NCBI GenBank assembly: GCA_022432975.1
Contig: CM039511.1
Location: 18,378,557 to 18,442,556 of the forward strand
DNA: 64,000 nucleotides
Direction of reading: 5' to 3'
DNA from: Begonia masoniana
Taxonomy: Eukaryota; Streptophyta; Magnoliopsida; Cucurbitales; Begoniaceae
Position numbers and translations under genes: made by a program. Positions 23,413-37,231 of this stretch are shown piece by piece; the first letter of the stretch is position 1; each line of letters begins with the position of its first letter. Below the pieces are notes generated by a model, which saw only the letters and a list, made by a program, of their open reading frames with translations, was not told where the DNA came from and ran no database searches.

Positions 23413-26400
23413 CACCTAACAATACTCATAAGTTAAATATGTCATGTTAAGAATCCAAGTACTGATAACAGAAAACCAACAAGTTACTCGGAATTTTATT
23501 AAACAGAAAAGGAACACAAAGACAGTGAGTAGTTTGAGATGCTCGATTTTGTCCCAAATTCAAACACTAAATGTTCACTGCCCTCCTTTTCCACATTTGC
23601 TATCTGTATATAATATCACTACAAGCACCCCACGCTCCACATAGCATTGCCACCCTATTACCACTCTGCTCTATGATAGACTTTCACTCTTTTCTTGGCC
23701 TTCCTCTGCCCCAGCCCAACTACTCAGATTTGGGCAGTGTACCAGATCAAAGGCTTGTTACATAATTAGCATCCATCCAGAACGAGAACATACTAGTTTT
23801 CTTTTTCAGAAGACAGAATAAGAATTATTAATGGTTAATGTTACTGAAAGAACTACAATTATGGAATAGGAAAAAAAGAAAAAAAAAACTTACACTACAT
23901 AAGAGGGCAAGTGTTTCTTTCCAGAATTTGAGTGGTCTTGTGTTTACCAGGCTCAAGAGGTCATTGTTCACCATAGCATAAACAATCTGGAGGTAAATAG
24001 AAAAATAAGTCACGCTAAATATTATATCTCAGAAACCAGCATCATATCTTTGTCAACTATCTAAGAAACACGATCATCCTTTTCAGAGGAATTTTACTAA
24101 GTAGTCCAGAGTTTCCAGCAAGAAATACAAGTTTCAGCTACCTTTAGGTATGGTAAACCGGACATCTTGAGATATTGATCCCGTATGTCCTCCCATAAGG
24201 ATGCCCCACCAACATGAGCAATAACTAATGCATCAGCCATTTTATTTGCTGACATACACATTGGAACCGCCCCCTCATAGTCTCCAACAACCAACGCCCG
24301 TTGCACTTCATCATCAAAAGATGAATCAGCTGTTTCCTCTTCTGTGTGCTCTATTTCCTGTTGTTCATCACCAGGAACAGAATCTCCACGAGCAAACTTG
24401 TCACCTGAAATTGATACAGGTGTATCTGCTTTTGGACTAGGAAGATTGTTAAAGAAATCTTCTCCATTATCCAGGGGAAAGGTGGTGGCCTCATTATCAC
24501 CTTCATATCCCATTTTATCTACCACTGGCTCATCAGGTAGAAGACCATTTATTTCCTTGGACAGATCATCTTGGACAACATCTTTATTGTCAGCAGGCAT
24601 ACTGAAACCAAGATGGGTTAGAAGCTTCGTCCTTGCTGTCCTGTCATCTTCAAACATTACTTTCAGGAAGCCCCATGTTTCTCGGTCATCTTCCACTCTA
24701 ATAAAGAAGATAATGATGAACAATTTATCAGACCAGAGAAGAGCAAGTCAAAATGGAGACAAATGTATTTTTAAAAGGGAGATAGCATACTCAGACTCTT
24801 TTGACTTTTTTTCACATAATAGCCTAAGAAAACTGCGGTCCCCATTTTGTATTGTAGATTCAAATTCAGATGAACGACCAACCAAACTCTGTTCAGTAAC
24901 TAAATTGTGTACATGAACCTGCAAAAACGATAAAAAAATAAAAAACATGTCAGAAGGAGTAGATAAAATAAACCCGAATTTAAAATGTTAATCTAAACCA
25001 AGTTGTCCAGTTCAGTTTAGCTCAGTTGATAATTTCATCAGGAAAATTCAGAACAAGAAAAAAAAAAAAAAAAACTGCGTAAAAAATCTATTTAGTCTCA
25101 CAGCTCTTAATTCCCATGGATCTACTCATTAAGAATTTTATCTTCAATTTCAATTATTAGATGAAAAGAAATCTCACTTTCAAAATGAGATTCACAACTG
25201 AAAGGATGACATGTTTCTTCACCATCAAAAAATGCTTAAACTTGAAAAGAAAGTTCCAATAAGAAACTTTAATTGATTCGTTAGTACAACATTAAGCTCA
25301 CTGTTTTTGCTTATCATAAAAAGGACGGTTTTTCTTTGCTTACGCTCTGCCCCCACACACAACCATTTTGTTACTTCTCCCTAGACAATTATAATGGTAT
25401 AAACAAATTCATTTCCAACTGCAACATAACTGCCAGACTTCTTAATCCTAAAGCAGCATAAAATATAACAAAATTCACAGAGACAATCATCATAGTTTGG
25501 TTCAGATTTTCCTTCTTAATTGTAAATTACTTAACTAATTAATTTAGATTGGTCTTGACTCATCCACCTGAGCAAAAGAAAAAAATCATTTCTCGCCTAA
25601 AAGTCATCGTCCTTGAAGGCACCAAAATAGCATACCTCTGAAGCACTAACTGAAGATCCCGCAGCAGATGATGTAGGATGAAATGACACGAGCTTTCCTC
25701 CAAAGCCAAAAGACACTCCAGCTGGACGCTTATACCATTTTGGTGCTTTCAGTGAGGCTGCACGGAATCATTATAATTCATATAAACTTGCCACAGTGCC
25801 AGTGACTTAGTCAGATGATGTATTGACATCTAAATGGCAGTAGATAGACTATACAAGTCACTAACTCAAGATGATTAATAGAACTTGTATAACAAGCCTG
25901 TATTAGATCCATATTAAACTGCATTAGACTTGCATATTTTTTTTCCATGAACGCTTCGAAGGTTGTCACAAATTCCAACAATCCAAATTATCAAGTTGCA
26001 AGTTATATTAAAGATGCATTTGTAAAAATATGCATGGAAACTAAATTGAAAGTAATGCGGAATCAGAAGCATATAAATTGAAAGATATATGACTATAATT
26101 TATCACCACTGCAAAAGAAAAGGTTTAACATCATAAAGTTTTTCTTAAGTAACTCGGAAAATATATTAATTTAAATATAACACATCTCCTATCTACAGAA
26201 GATAATACCTCCACCAAAATCACTCTCCCCATTGCCATTTCGACAACAACCCTGCAATAGAGAAACTTAAATTATGAATTAACAACCAATGAACTGGTAA
26301 AAAATGACAACAAATGAAAAATGTGGAAACGAAAACCATTTGTTGGTTCCAAATGAAGTCAGCCCACAGTGCAGAGTGAAAAAAATAAATGAATAAATGG

Positions 26401-29400
26401 CCTTGCACGGAGACTTGTCAGCTTGGCAATGCCTGATACACATATCTTCATTGTTTGGTCGGCAAGTTAATCCAAGAGAAAGGTAAGAAATTAGTGATTG
26501 TAGCCTTAAGAAATAGTGATCTTTAGTTGATCCGATTTCTTGAGGTCATTAGCAATCACATTGTTGATTATCAACCCACCAATTTGTTTTTCCAAAGATT
26601 AATCAAGTACAACATACAAACCAAGCTCTAACCCATACAAACCATTATCAAGTATTTAAAATGTAAAATCAAACTAGATTTGTTACATGCGTAAAAATAC
26701 AATTATACAAAAAAAAAAAGAATCAACTTTTTCATTTTGGATATTTATTGTAAGTAGTCGTCTACACTGGTAGAACCTTTCATAAATACCCTTCAAGTAT
26801 TAAAACAGCATACCTCAATATTATAAATGCCAATTTTTCCATCAAAAGAAGATGCAGATATGATTCCAGGTATCCTAGGATACCAATGGACATCAAAGTT
26901 CCAATTATTTCCCGCTGGCAACTCACGTACAATCTAGTTCAACAATAAACGGAATGAAGGTTTAAAATTACGCTGAATCAATCCTAAAATTTATGGAGAG
27001 AGAAGCATTACCTCTCCAGAAATAGTGTCCCAGCAAATAGTTCTATTGTCTTTGGAGCAAGTTAGCAAAAAGGAGCTATCAATGGGACACCATGACATTG
27101 CAATAACACCTGGTTTAAGACAGGATAGGAAAAGTAGCAAACCGTAAACTACCGACACCTATTTCACCAAAACTAGTTGGTACCATCACTTGTGGAATGC
27201 ACTGACATTATTTAAGGACGAGGCAACCAAAATATATAATATATGAAACCACCTAGAGAGAGATATAATTTATAAATTCTAAGATCGCAGAAATTGAAAC
27301 CTGTTAGGAACACCAGAAGATACTTATCAAGATATGTAACTAACAAAAGAGCATAATGTTTCAACAAACCAAGAACAACCAATAAGTTTCTACTTATTTT
27401 GTGACCCACAAAACAGAGATTAACATGAAGGTGAGCATGATTGCAAATGATCTCAAATTGCCATGCATTACAAAAGAACTTTTTGTGTCTACTAATAACA
27501 CATAAATTAAGATATGCGTGGTATTTACTGGACAATGAGTTCAAAAGTAATAATTAGTAGGAGCTTAAAAACAACAAGAAAAAAAAAACTCAAATTATCG
27601 AAATTTAATCAATACAAGATACATAATAGGTGAGACTTATAAGTAGACTACAGAAGAATGAATACGGATGGCACCATCATTCATTTAAAACCATCCATAA
27701 TATTCCTACCATTGTAACTTAATCATCTCATTTATTTCCTACATATCAATAATAACAGATAAATCAATCAGGCGAGGCCATCCCTCAAACCTGACAATAC
27801 ATGAATCTAGGTTTTGAGATAATTGTGCAAAGCTCCAGTTAAGCATCAAATAAAAGCCAACTTTCTTTTCAATCTTATAGAAACATAAAAGCAAAGAATA
27901 ACAGATTTTGTAAGATTGAAGTAAAATGTTATCTCTACAAATGGAAAATATAGTCAATAGTCTAAACAAACTAAACCACTATAAGTAACTCTACTAGACC
28001 GATTTCAAATTTGTAATGCAATTTAAAAATGCGGCATAAAGGTTTAAAGAAATATGAGACAGAAAAAACGAACTACTCATAAAAGTTAAGCTGATTAAAA
28101 AGAAGAAATTTACCCCTCGTGTGCCCCACAAACTCTTTAACTGGTGACATTGTATTTCGCATATCCCAAAGCTGCAAGGAGAAATAAGAACAGCTAAGAA
28201 TAATATGGAAATATCACTAGAGTGCAAGAGCATATTATCTGCAAAACTATTACTCTAAGAGAAGGTGAACTATCATCATCTGATGCGACAACAAGTTGAG
28301 TGGCAATATCAGGATTCCACTGCAAAACAGAACATCGCCTTCTACTAGGATCTGAAAAACTACCAATTGATACAGGTCATGTCATGTTAGCTTTGCATAA
28401 TCACTGACAAGGTAATTCAAATCATTTGATAGAAAAACAACTACATCACGTGAAAATGCAGAAGATGGATAGAGCAAAGAACTCACCTTATAACTGGTTT
28501 TTGCTTTTTTAGGTCCCAAACAACTGAAATTAAGAGAAAACGTTACCATCTCTGAATAACAAAATACAGAAAGAAATCGATAAAATGGTTACTTTTCTCA
28601 CCTGTAGTTCCATTATATGAGGTAGATGCCAATATATGTTGAACCTTGCTATTCCAAGATAAGAATGAAATTTCCCCTTGATCAGCAGAACCACTGCCCT
28701 GCATACGTATTGGATGACATAATCAGATTCACATCCTGCAACAACATTTCATTTTTCACTGTTTTCACCAGGGTTGAGAAGAAAATGAGAAGTCATATCA
28801 TAAGAAGAAACTCCTGTTGAAAATGGTATAAAACAAATCCACTTCAGATTTCTTTCATTGTAACATTATAAGAAGAAACTTTTGTTGAAAATGGAATAAA
28901 ACAAAACCAATTCAGATTTCTTTCATTATAGCATTATTGAAGTTCACACAATGACTCCTAATAAAGTCAAATTCATCACACTTGAACTTATAGATGTATG
29001 AGCATGCTCTATGTAAAAGTTACAGTTAAGGATGAAAATAAAAACATGCCTTGAGGGGTGGGAAATGACTTGGTTGTTCAGGATTAGCTAAATCCCATAT
29101 ACAAATTTCACAGTCATCAGCTCCTGACGCAAGCAGATTTGGTGCAATTTCATTGAATTCCAAACCACGAACCTGAAAGAGGAAGCAAAATGCGAATATC
29201 TTAAAAACGATTATGCTAACATTCAGTGGGAAACTAAAGCGAAAGAACATAAAACCAATTGTATGCTAATATTATAAAATTGGGTACTTACAGGTCCTTT
29301 GTGCCTTGAGAGATGTCCAACTATGGCATTTTCATCCGACTTAGGACTGAGAAAAAACAAATAGAAGTAAGTTCCAGCGCAATTGCCACATGCATCCTTC

Positions 29401-29949
29401 ATTTCACAACCTGAAATTGTCATTACTTATCTCGCATTCTTTCATCAATGTCCATAACCAAATCAAATTTTGGAATTTGGATCAGTACCATAGATAACAC
29501 AACTATAAGTAATAAACATTGGACCATGAATTCAGAAATTTCCTTCTTTTACAGCCATCGCACATACAAAAACTGAATGATCAAATTCATTTGATTTACA
29601 AAGAAATAGAAAAGGTAATGAAATCGAAGTACCGAATCAGCGAAAGAGGATTCCAGATATCAATGCTTCCATCAACAAGCCCTCCCGCAACTAGCCCCAG
29701 AGAGAAATTTTCAGAGCCGAATCCATTTTTTCCCCAGGATAGCCGATTGAAGCGCTCGGAACACTGTGAACCACCAACCATTGGGAGTTCCTTATCATCT
29801 GATTGAAAATCAAGCTCAAAGATCTCGAGGGTGGCCGAAGAGCTGAACGACAGATCCACCGCGCCAGCCATTGTCCCCGCTGCCAAGTACGGAGCCTCCG
29901 GTGCCAGAGCTATCGTCGCCGATCGATTCACCCCCTTAACACTAGCCAT

Positions 29950-31290
29950 TTTCACTTCAAACCAGGAACTCCACTGACTAAATTCCGGTTAAAATACAAT
30001 CAATCAACAAAATCACATAAATTCAAACAAAACAACAGGTGGATCTGGTAAAAATGAGAGTCCCAGAAAGCAAAATTCTGGGCCAGGTTTCGATACGGAT
30101 TCGATCTGATGCATGAAAAATGAGAGCTCATGCGAGGGAGTAGGGAGGAGAGACTCAATTTTGATCCCTCCTCTACCCTTTCTCACTGAACCGGATTCGG
30201 TTTATCTTCAAGGGTTTATTTAGCCGGTTCATCGAGGAACTATTTCCTCCTTTCCAACATAAAACTCTACGTAACAGCATCCCATACATTGCTTCCACGT
30301 GGTGATAAAAATATCCCTTCTGGAAATCAATTAAGAAATTAGAACCCAGTGCGAAATTAAATGGAAATTTTAACGTCTAAAGTTACGTCAGTTACCCAAT
30401 CATTAAATGACACGTTTCCAAATGAGTTGAACATATAGGAAAGAAAATTTGCGATTATTTTTATATTTTGTTGAAAATCCGAAACGTACAATAACTAGGG
30501 AAATTACCAATTATGGGCACGAAGTATGTGTGTTCTTCGATTCAAACCACGAAGTAAATTTTTCAACAATTTAAACCATAAACTTTCAAAAATATGACAA
30601 ATCCGATCACGCTGGACGGACGGACGTGGATTGCATCCGTCTTCACGTAATATTAGCCGCCAACCGGACAGACGGACTAAAATAGCGTCTGTCCGCCTTT
30701 TTCGTTCAATAAGAAGTTGCCACATAGTCTGTTCGGACTCTATATTTCACTGTCAGTCCGCTCTAACTTACTAATTTACCAGACGGACGGTAAAATATAG
30801 CGTCCGTCCGGTGAATCGATTGAAAACCAGTCAAAAAGTGAAATTTGGACTTTTCACCAGAGACAAAAAGGGCGACAGAAGGCGACGAAATTGGACTTTT
30901 CTCTCGACTTTTGCAAATTTTTCGTACATTTACGACCAAAAAGTGTTTCTGGTAATTGCTTTATCAATTCTGATTCATTTACTTCAAGTTTTAACATAAA
31001 TAACGCGATAATCCCGAGCCCTAATTTGAAATTGGGAAGAAAGCAGCAAATCGGACGGAAGCAATATACAGAGTCCGCTCGATTAGCAAACCGGACGGAC
31101 GCTCAAAAATGCGTCCTTTCGACCGAAGACTAAATTGGCTAAAAAATAATTTTTTTTTCTTTTTCAATTTTTCTGGTCATTTATTGGTATATGTGAAATT
31201 ATCTTATTGTCAAAACTATTTTGTATTCAATTCATAGGATATTTTTTAACTTGAATAACATTTTGATTTTTGTACAGATAATTGTTGTAA
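29950..31290. other. Right-arm SEC31 leader and GGACGGACG-rich spacer
   Basis: This is the mirror of 4494-5828. The first half (29950-30480) is the presumed SEC31 5' leader and promoter. The second half (about 30590-31130) carries the same CGTCCGTCC/GGACGGACG motifs and an imperfect version of the hairpin at 4967-5001. No gene is seen. Confidence 0.5.
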
Positions 31291-32582
31291 ATGGCTGAGA
31301 GATTGAATGTTGTAAATGAGCCTGCGCACTAGTATATGGAGGAGGACGCTCCCATATACGGTGATATTCAACCATTTGATCATTTAGAGGGTGATGGAGA
31401 AATACAAGTGTGTTCAATTTTGCAAACTTTAGACGATGAGCTACGAGAACCATTCAATTTTGAGGATGACGAGGTGCAAAGCAGACAAACAAGGGCTACA
31501 GATTCTGGTGATTTTGCTTTGAGTAGACAATATATATCTTTGCAGGCCATTAGAAATGAAATACGAGACTATTCTTTGAAAAAAGAATATGATATCAAGA
31601 TCGTTAAAAGTGGGAGGAACAGACTGACGGCAAAATATGAAGGAGTAGATTGTCAATGGCATCTGTATGCTTCGGCCATGCAAAATGAGGCGACCTTTCG
31701 AATAAAGTCATACTGTAACGATCACAATTGTGTAAGGATATTGGATAATCGACAGGCTACGGCAAAGTGGTTAGCAACAACTTATTCAGATAGGTTCAAA
31801 AGTCAACCTCACTGGCCCATTCATGATATTATCGAGACAGTGAAGCGGGAACATAAAGTTAACATTAAGCCAAGCCTTGCAAGAAGAGGAAGAACCCAAG
31901 CAAAAGAAGTTAATTACGGGAGGAACGAAGAACAACTGAAGATACTTCGTTCTTACGGAGCTGAAATATCAAGATCAAATTCAGGTAGCACAATGGTAAT
32001 AGATGGTGACCTGGTGGTTGATGATAGAAAGGAGAAGATGATATTTAAAAGAATGTACATGTGTATGGCTGCTTGTAAAGCAGGTTTGTTGGATATAGGC
32101 AGACCTCTTATCTGTTTAGATGGATGTCATCTGAAGGGAGCCTGCCCCGGCCAATTACTCACGGCCGTGAGTATTGATGACAACAATGACATATATCTCA
32201 TTGTTGTTGCCAACGTGGAGTCAGAATCCCAAGTCTCTTGGACGTGGTTTTTGGAGATATTGCGAAACGACTTAGGCATTGACAAAGGCCGAGGATGGAC
32301 ATTTGTGTCGAATCGACAGAAGGTATATATTGTTATTACTATTATTATTTGGATCGGCAGAAGTTATTGTTTTAATCTGAGCCTGTTTTTCTTTAAAATT
32401 GCAGGGATTGTTGAATCCTGTAGACGAGATATTTGGTTTAGCCGAACATCGTTTCTGCCAAAGGCATATGTATGCAAACTACAAAGGAAAATTTCGGGGC
32501 TTGGCGTATAAAGATATGATGTGGAATGCAGCAAGAGCAACCACAAGGGAATATTTTGAGATAGCAATGAGGAAAGTCTATG
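31291..32582 (+). pseudogene. MULE transposase, N-terminal and DDE part, right arm
   Basis: It starts at ATG 31291 (MAERLNVVNEPAH) but meets TAG at 31330-31332; an open frame then runs from 31336. The core LICLDGCHLKGACPGQLL with the first catalytic Asp is present. The second catalytic Asp, in the left copy VSDRHK, is VSNRQK here (AAT at 32311-32313). An intron with GT...AG ends lies at 32323-32404, followed by GLLNPVDEIFGLAEHRFCQ. Coding is cut at 32582 by an LTR insertion and resumes at 34799, 41340 and 43039. MULE transposases mobilise Mutator-type DNA elements; this copy is dead by nonsense, loss of a catalytic residue and insertions. Confidence 0.85.
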
Positions 32583-34798
32583 TGTAACAACCCGAGTCTT
32601 CCAGACCCGATTTTGCAACCCAAAACATTGAACTGAACTAAGAGAAATTACGGAAAATTTTAAATTTTCTCTCAGTGATGATAATTCTATCTTTAATCTT
32701 CGACTTTACAGCGGAAAACTCAATAAGTAGACAACGTATATGAATAGACAAAATGTTAAGACATTTGGCCGAAGGGAATTGGAAACTCAAGGACATCTAC
32801 CGATCGCAAAACAACAAAGCATGGTGCACGCTCCTACCGATTGACACATGCATCCCACGTGTTCCATTAAACTTCATCCGATCACAAAACGACAAGACTT
32901 AATATCGGCTTCTACCGATTGACACATGCACATCACGTGACTCATTATACTCCATCCGATCACAAAACGACAAGGCTTAATATCGGCTTCTACCGATTGA
33001 CACATGCACATCACGTAACTCATTATACTCCATCCGATAGAAGACATCATCCGATAGAAGACATCATCCGATGAAAAACATCATCTGATGGAAGACATCA
33101 TCCGATAGAAGACATCATTCGATAGAAGACATCATCCGATGGAGAGACATCATCCGATGGAGAGACATCATCCGATAGACAGGAAACTTTCAGACTTTCA
33201 CAAACTTCAACATGACTGAATAAACTAACACACAGTTGGACCATAATCTCATCTAGAATACGTGTAGCGAGAGACTCTAACAAAACAGATCATTCTATCA
33301 TTTCACAATCATTCTCAAACTCAAAAGTTAATCAGTCAAGTTCCAGTATCCATTGTTTTAAGAAGGCATCCTACATAGACCTCAGTGTTCATAACTCAGT
33401 ATTCATAACCTTACTAATATGATAAAAGTAGTAACCAGGAGTTAAAATCGCCTTTCCAGCCACCAATCTGTCACCCTGAGCACCTTCAGCAACCAGCCTT
33501 AAACATCCTCATTAGACTTGAAATCCTCACCTGGTAGTTCTTCACCTACATCATAAGGTTTAAACTATAAGCCTAATGCTTAGTAAGGAGTGCAATGCTA
33601 ACATGTATGCATGAATGCACAATTTAAAGGAAACACATGTTCATGATCTTTTCATGTTCTTGCTCTTGTTCATATTCATCGTTTTCATCATATGGATGAA
33701 GGGAAGATTTGTGCCAAAAATGGGGTTGACAGTGAGAGTGTACATAGTCCCTTGCGAGTCGTATTCATAGTCCTTCTTTTGGACAGTGACATATGCCAAA
33801 CCGCCCCCAACCCTCTCTTAATCCCTGTTGCACAAGTTTCATGTTCATATCTTGTTCATGGGAGAAATCATGCACTTAAAACATTTTCACATGCTTGAGA
33901 AATATTAATGATGCATGAGCATGAGTAAATCTTAGTTCATCAGAATACTGAACAAGTCATTCATTCATCAAAGGATCATAACATCAATTCGAGTACCGAA
34001 GACAACCAGACGTTAGCACAGGTACTTTTAACATCATAAACAACTTCTACTTAGTACCCTTGTGATGTAGGGCCCTAATGGCCGGAAGTCTTACTCACTC
34101 ACTTACCTGGTTTCCTTAACAATTGAGCACTTCTCTTCAAACTTCTTCACCTAGAAACATTTCACATTATAGTGTTAAATCAAAATCCTAACTAAAAGTC
34201 ATCCTAGTATCTAACATAAATATTTCTAAATCTTCCTAGTCGAGCGCCTAGTGTGTACAGATTAAACTTCCAGAACCTAAATAACCGGATTAAGTCTAAC
34301 AACTAAACACGGTCTGTTATCTTAATGTACAGAATCGAATCGAAAATGCCGTTACTAAACTCAGATCATGATTGTCACTACCATTACTCTGTTAGTGAAG
34401 AATCCGAAACCTCAAGTTCTAGCTGAAGACAGAGTTCTAAGTAACTACCCAGTAACTACATTGTCTAAGTCTTACCTAGAGCGTGTATTGTCGAAGTGGA
34501 GGCTGAAGAACTGGTCGCTGGCGAAGGAATAACTAGCAGAGAGGGAGCTCTGGAAGGAAGGGAATCGCCGAGAGAGGAAATGTCGGCTACAACGAGGTTT
34601 TAATGAGGTTTAAGAATTCCCATAACCTATTTATACCAATTAAAATCCACTTTAATTACAAACTTGCCACCCAACCTAGTTTCACTCAACTTGTAATAAA
34701 TAAGTCTTTGCATTAAATTTAAAATCATAAAGGTCAATAAAATGGTGACAATTAAAATGGTTAAGAAAATCACCTGGCCTAAATTGTCGGGTGTTACA
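32583..34798 (+). mobile_element. Solo long LTR, TSD CTATG, in right-arm MULE
   Basis: The 2216-bp segment starts TGTAACAACCCGAG, ends GTCGGGTGTTACA and is flanked by CTATG at 32578-32582 and 34799-34803. It holds two tandem arrays: units of about 78 bp with CCGATCACAAAACGACAAG and CACGTG (about 32797-33035), then a 16-17-bp unit CCGATAGAAGACATCAT (about 33035-33180). A hairpin plus GTAAG lies at 33568-33587. No protein domain is present. It is related to the interrupted element at 34813-41339. Confidence 0.82.
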
Positions 34799-34812
34799 CT
34801 ATGAGCTCAACA
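34799..34812 (+). pseudogene. 14-bp MULE sliver between two LTR insertions
   Basis: CTATGAGCTCAACA corresponds to the left-arm MULE text TTATGAGCTCAATA. It is what remains of the transposase gene between the LTR ending at 34798 and the element starting at 34813, and it includes their target duplications. Confidence 0.75.
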
Positions 34813-34867
34813 TGTAACACCCGGAATTTTCCTAACGGGTGTAGCCTTAAATTAGAAAGGTTATGAG

Positions 34868-37231
34868 TGTAACGACCCTAATACCGTACCCAATTTTCCC
34901 GTATTATTTTTTTTATCTTTATAAACTTTATAACTTTCATAACGTTTGAGCGAAATTAAAACGTGTTATGTCATAATTGAAATCGGAATCAAAATTGTTA
35001 ACGACGTTCGAATTTATTTTGAAAATCATTTAATAAAACTTTAAAACAATTAAAAGAAAACATAATAAAACTTAAAATCAATCGGCTGAGGAAAGGAGGG
35101 CAAAGGGGGCAATCGCCCCTTAAAATGCAGGGGCGATCGCGTATTTGCCAGCGATCGCTCGATACACGCCAGGAGGGCGCGAGCAGAAGGAGGGGTGATC
35201 GATCGCCCGCTCTCTGGAATTTTTCTAGAGAGCTCGGCCACCCCCTCTCTCTTTCTTCCTTCATTTTCCTGCATACTCCTCAACACTTAACCATTTCTTT
35301 TATAACAACTTCAACATAACAAATCTTTCCCTCCTACTTAAAATTCACACTTCCATAATCCCTCGTTTAATGACTCAAAACGCATTTTAAAACGTGGTAT
35401 GACTGTATGAAAACAAACCGCGTGGATATGTTTAAAACCCAAACATATCCCTATAAAGTGAATTACCAAACATTTACAAAACAAGTTTCCAAAACGTTTA
35501 AAAACTTCAAAACGTAAGCCTATCCGCTAATCCAGATCCAAACATCCTATAATGTTCTATCTTTTCTATCCAAAATAACCCAAAATACCTACATACGTCC
35601 CCATGGGTCATGAAACGCCTCGACTATGCCAGCACACTCCCGCGATCATTCTTCTTCAACTGAACTCATGCTTCAGGAGGAGGAACATCGTCCTCACCTA
35701 TTTCGATATCACCTACACCATACAGACACACTATGAGCTAAAGGCTCAGTAAGTTTCGTAAATGTTGATGCATGTTGTGCGTATGAAGTTCAGAAATCAT
35801 GCAGATTACTTAACATTACAGATCGTTCCGATAACAGATAACAGAGTTGTCACTGAGGTCTCATCCCCCTAAATGGAGAGTGCTTTTCCACTTAGAGAGG
35901 GGGGGTACATGCTTACAACCTGTACAGCCATGTCTGAGCCCCACCTCCCATGACCAGATAACAGATAACAGATTACGTATTTTCTTTGCATTAGTCCATT
36001 TCATTTTCATAAAAACATGCAGAAATCCTTTTTCATGCTATTTTAAAATACGTGATGCATGAACAGTTAAAGACATAAAGTAAACAAACATCATACATAC
36101 CATCAAGACCATAAAACATAATCTATAAAAACCTAACCAACTACCCCACCAAAGCATATAAACAAATAAAACTCCAATAATCCTCAACGCGGCATCGAGG
36201 TACGGTGGTGGCCACTCGGCCAAGTAAGTCACGAGAACTTACCTTGTGCGTGCTGAACTTCGAGCTCCGTTCACAAGCGTCTTTCGTGTGGGGCAAAACA
36301 CAACAGCTGTCGTTAAAACGAGATTAAACCTTTTAACGTCCAAATTTAACGAAACCTTAACTAAGTAAATTCTCCTAAAATTCTAACTTAGCTCAATGAG
36401 GCATTTTACCGAGCAACTCACGCTCGTAAATTTCTAAACTCCATTGACGGAGATTCTCAAGCTCCAAATATCCGGTTTTCAACCTAAACACCGTATACAC
36501 TCTAGATTTCGTCCAATAACATTTAATACGTTCAATATACTCACAAACCGGTAAAGCTATCGATTTCAAACCCTAATTCACATTTTTAACAAAATCTAAA
36601 CAAAACCCTAACCGTGAAACTTTGCGAAAACCGAACAATAACTTTCCAAAACTATAAAATCATACATAGGGTTGCGAGAGGAGGAGAAAACACGAAGAAA
36701 ACGAGTCGAACGGAGGAGGAAAAATCGCTGGAATGGAGAACGCCGTGCGTGGGAGAGAAAAATGTCGCCTGGAGGAAATTGCAGAGGGATTTCGTGAATG
36801 AGGGAGAAGAGAGAAAGAGTTAAGGCTTTTTAATTAAAATTTGACTTGGTAAATTACCATTTCACCCTTCCTTTGTTTTTTATATTTGTTTCGTCCTTTG
36901 TTTCGTTAATTGTCCAACGATTCGATTTCTCCAAAATCCCTTATTTCACCAAACATTCCACCTTATTACTAGGGTTCAATTAAAACTGTCCGTTCTCAAA
37001 TCGGACCCCGTTTACTATTTTTACCAAAGTATCATTTATATTACGATAAACGTAATTCTCGTAAAATTAGCGTTACAACTCCTAAAATTCTCGAAATTTT
37101 CTAAAAATTCATATTAATTACTAGAATCATCATAACGCTTTCTTTTTACGAAACCGACTTAATTTGACAAAATTACAAAAATACCATTTATATTCAATTT
37201 AATAAATCCCGTAAAAAAATCGGGTGTTACA
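34868..37231 (+). mobile_element. Solo long LTR nested in the element at 34813-41339
   Basis: The 2364-bp segment starts TGTAACGACCC, ends ATCGGGTGTTACA and is flanked by ATGAG (34863-34867) and ATGGG (37232-37236), a target duplication with one change. It is a relative of the left-arm LTR 248-2924, with shared text such as CGCGTGGATATGTTTAAAAC. It has a GCGATCG-rich island at about 35130-35210 and the hairpin plus GTAAG at 35734-35753. No gag or pol. Confidence 0.78.

Larger units (their letters stand above)
19618..29949 (-). pseudogene. SEC31: SEC31 (COPII outer coat), right-arm copy, 3' truncated after exon 18
   Basis: Exons on the minus strand: 29949-29633, 29346-29292, 29172-29050, 28698-28602, 28523-28487, 28359-28254, 28171-28114, 27109-27012, 26933-26814, 26251-26209, 25757-25636, 24918-24791, 24697-24142, 23986-23894, 22916-22731, 22655-22442, 19977-19892, 19782-19618. 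They add to 2604 bp, 868 codons without a stop. This copy keeps exons 8-12, absent from the left copy: the rest of the WD40 propeller ([33 protein letters not shown]) and the linker to the helical domain. Homology to the left arm stops at 19088, inside the intron after exon 18, so the last Pro-rich exons and the C-terminal domain are missing. If exon 18 were read through, a stop follows at once (AAG GTA TAG). It could be an allele of the left copy split by misassembly. Confidence 0.87.

Noticed and set aside
26220..28233. Short ORFs in the right-arm SEC31 introns, such as a hydrophobic stretch at 27212-27544
   Set aside because: They lie in introns between assigned exons and show no coding features.
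35847..36823. ORFs of 60-71 codons inside the LTR 34868-37231
   Set aside because: No domain, located in a solo LTR, not conserved as frames in the related LTR at 248-2924.
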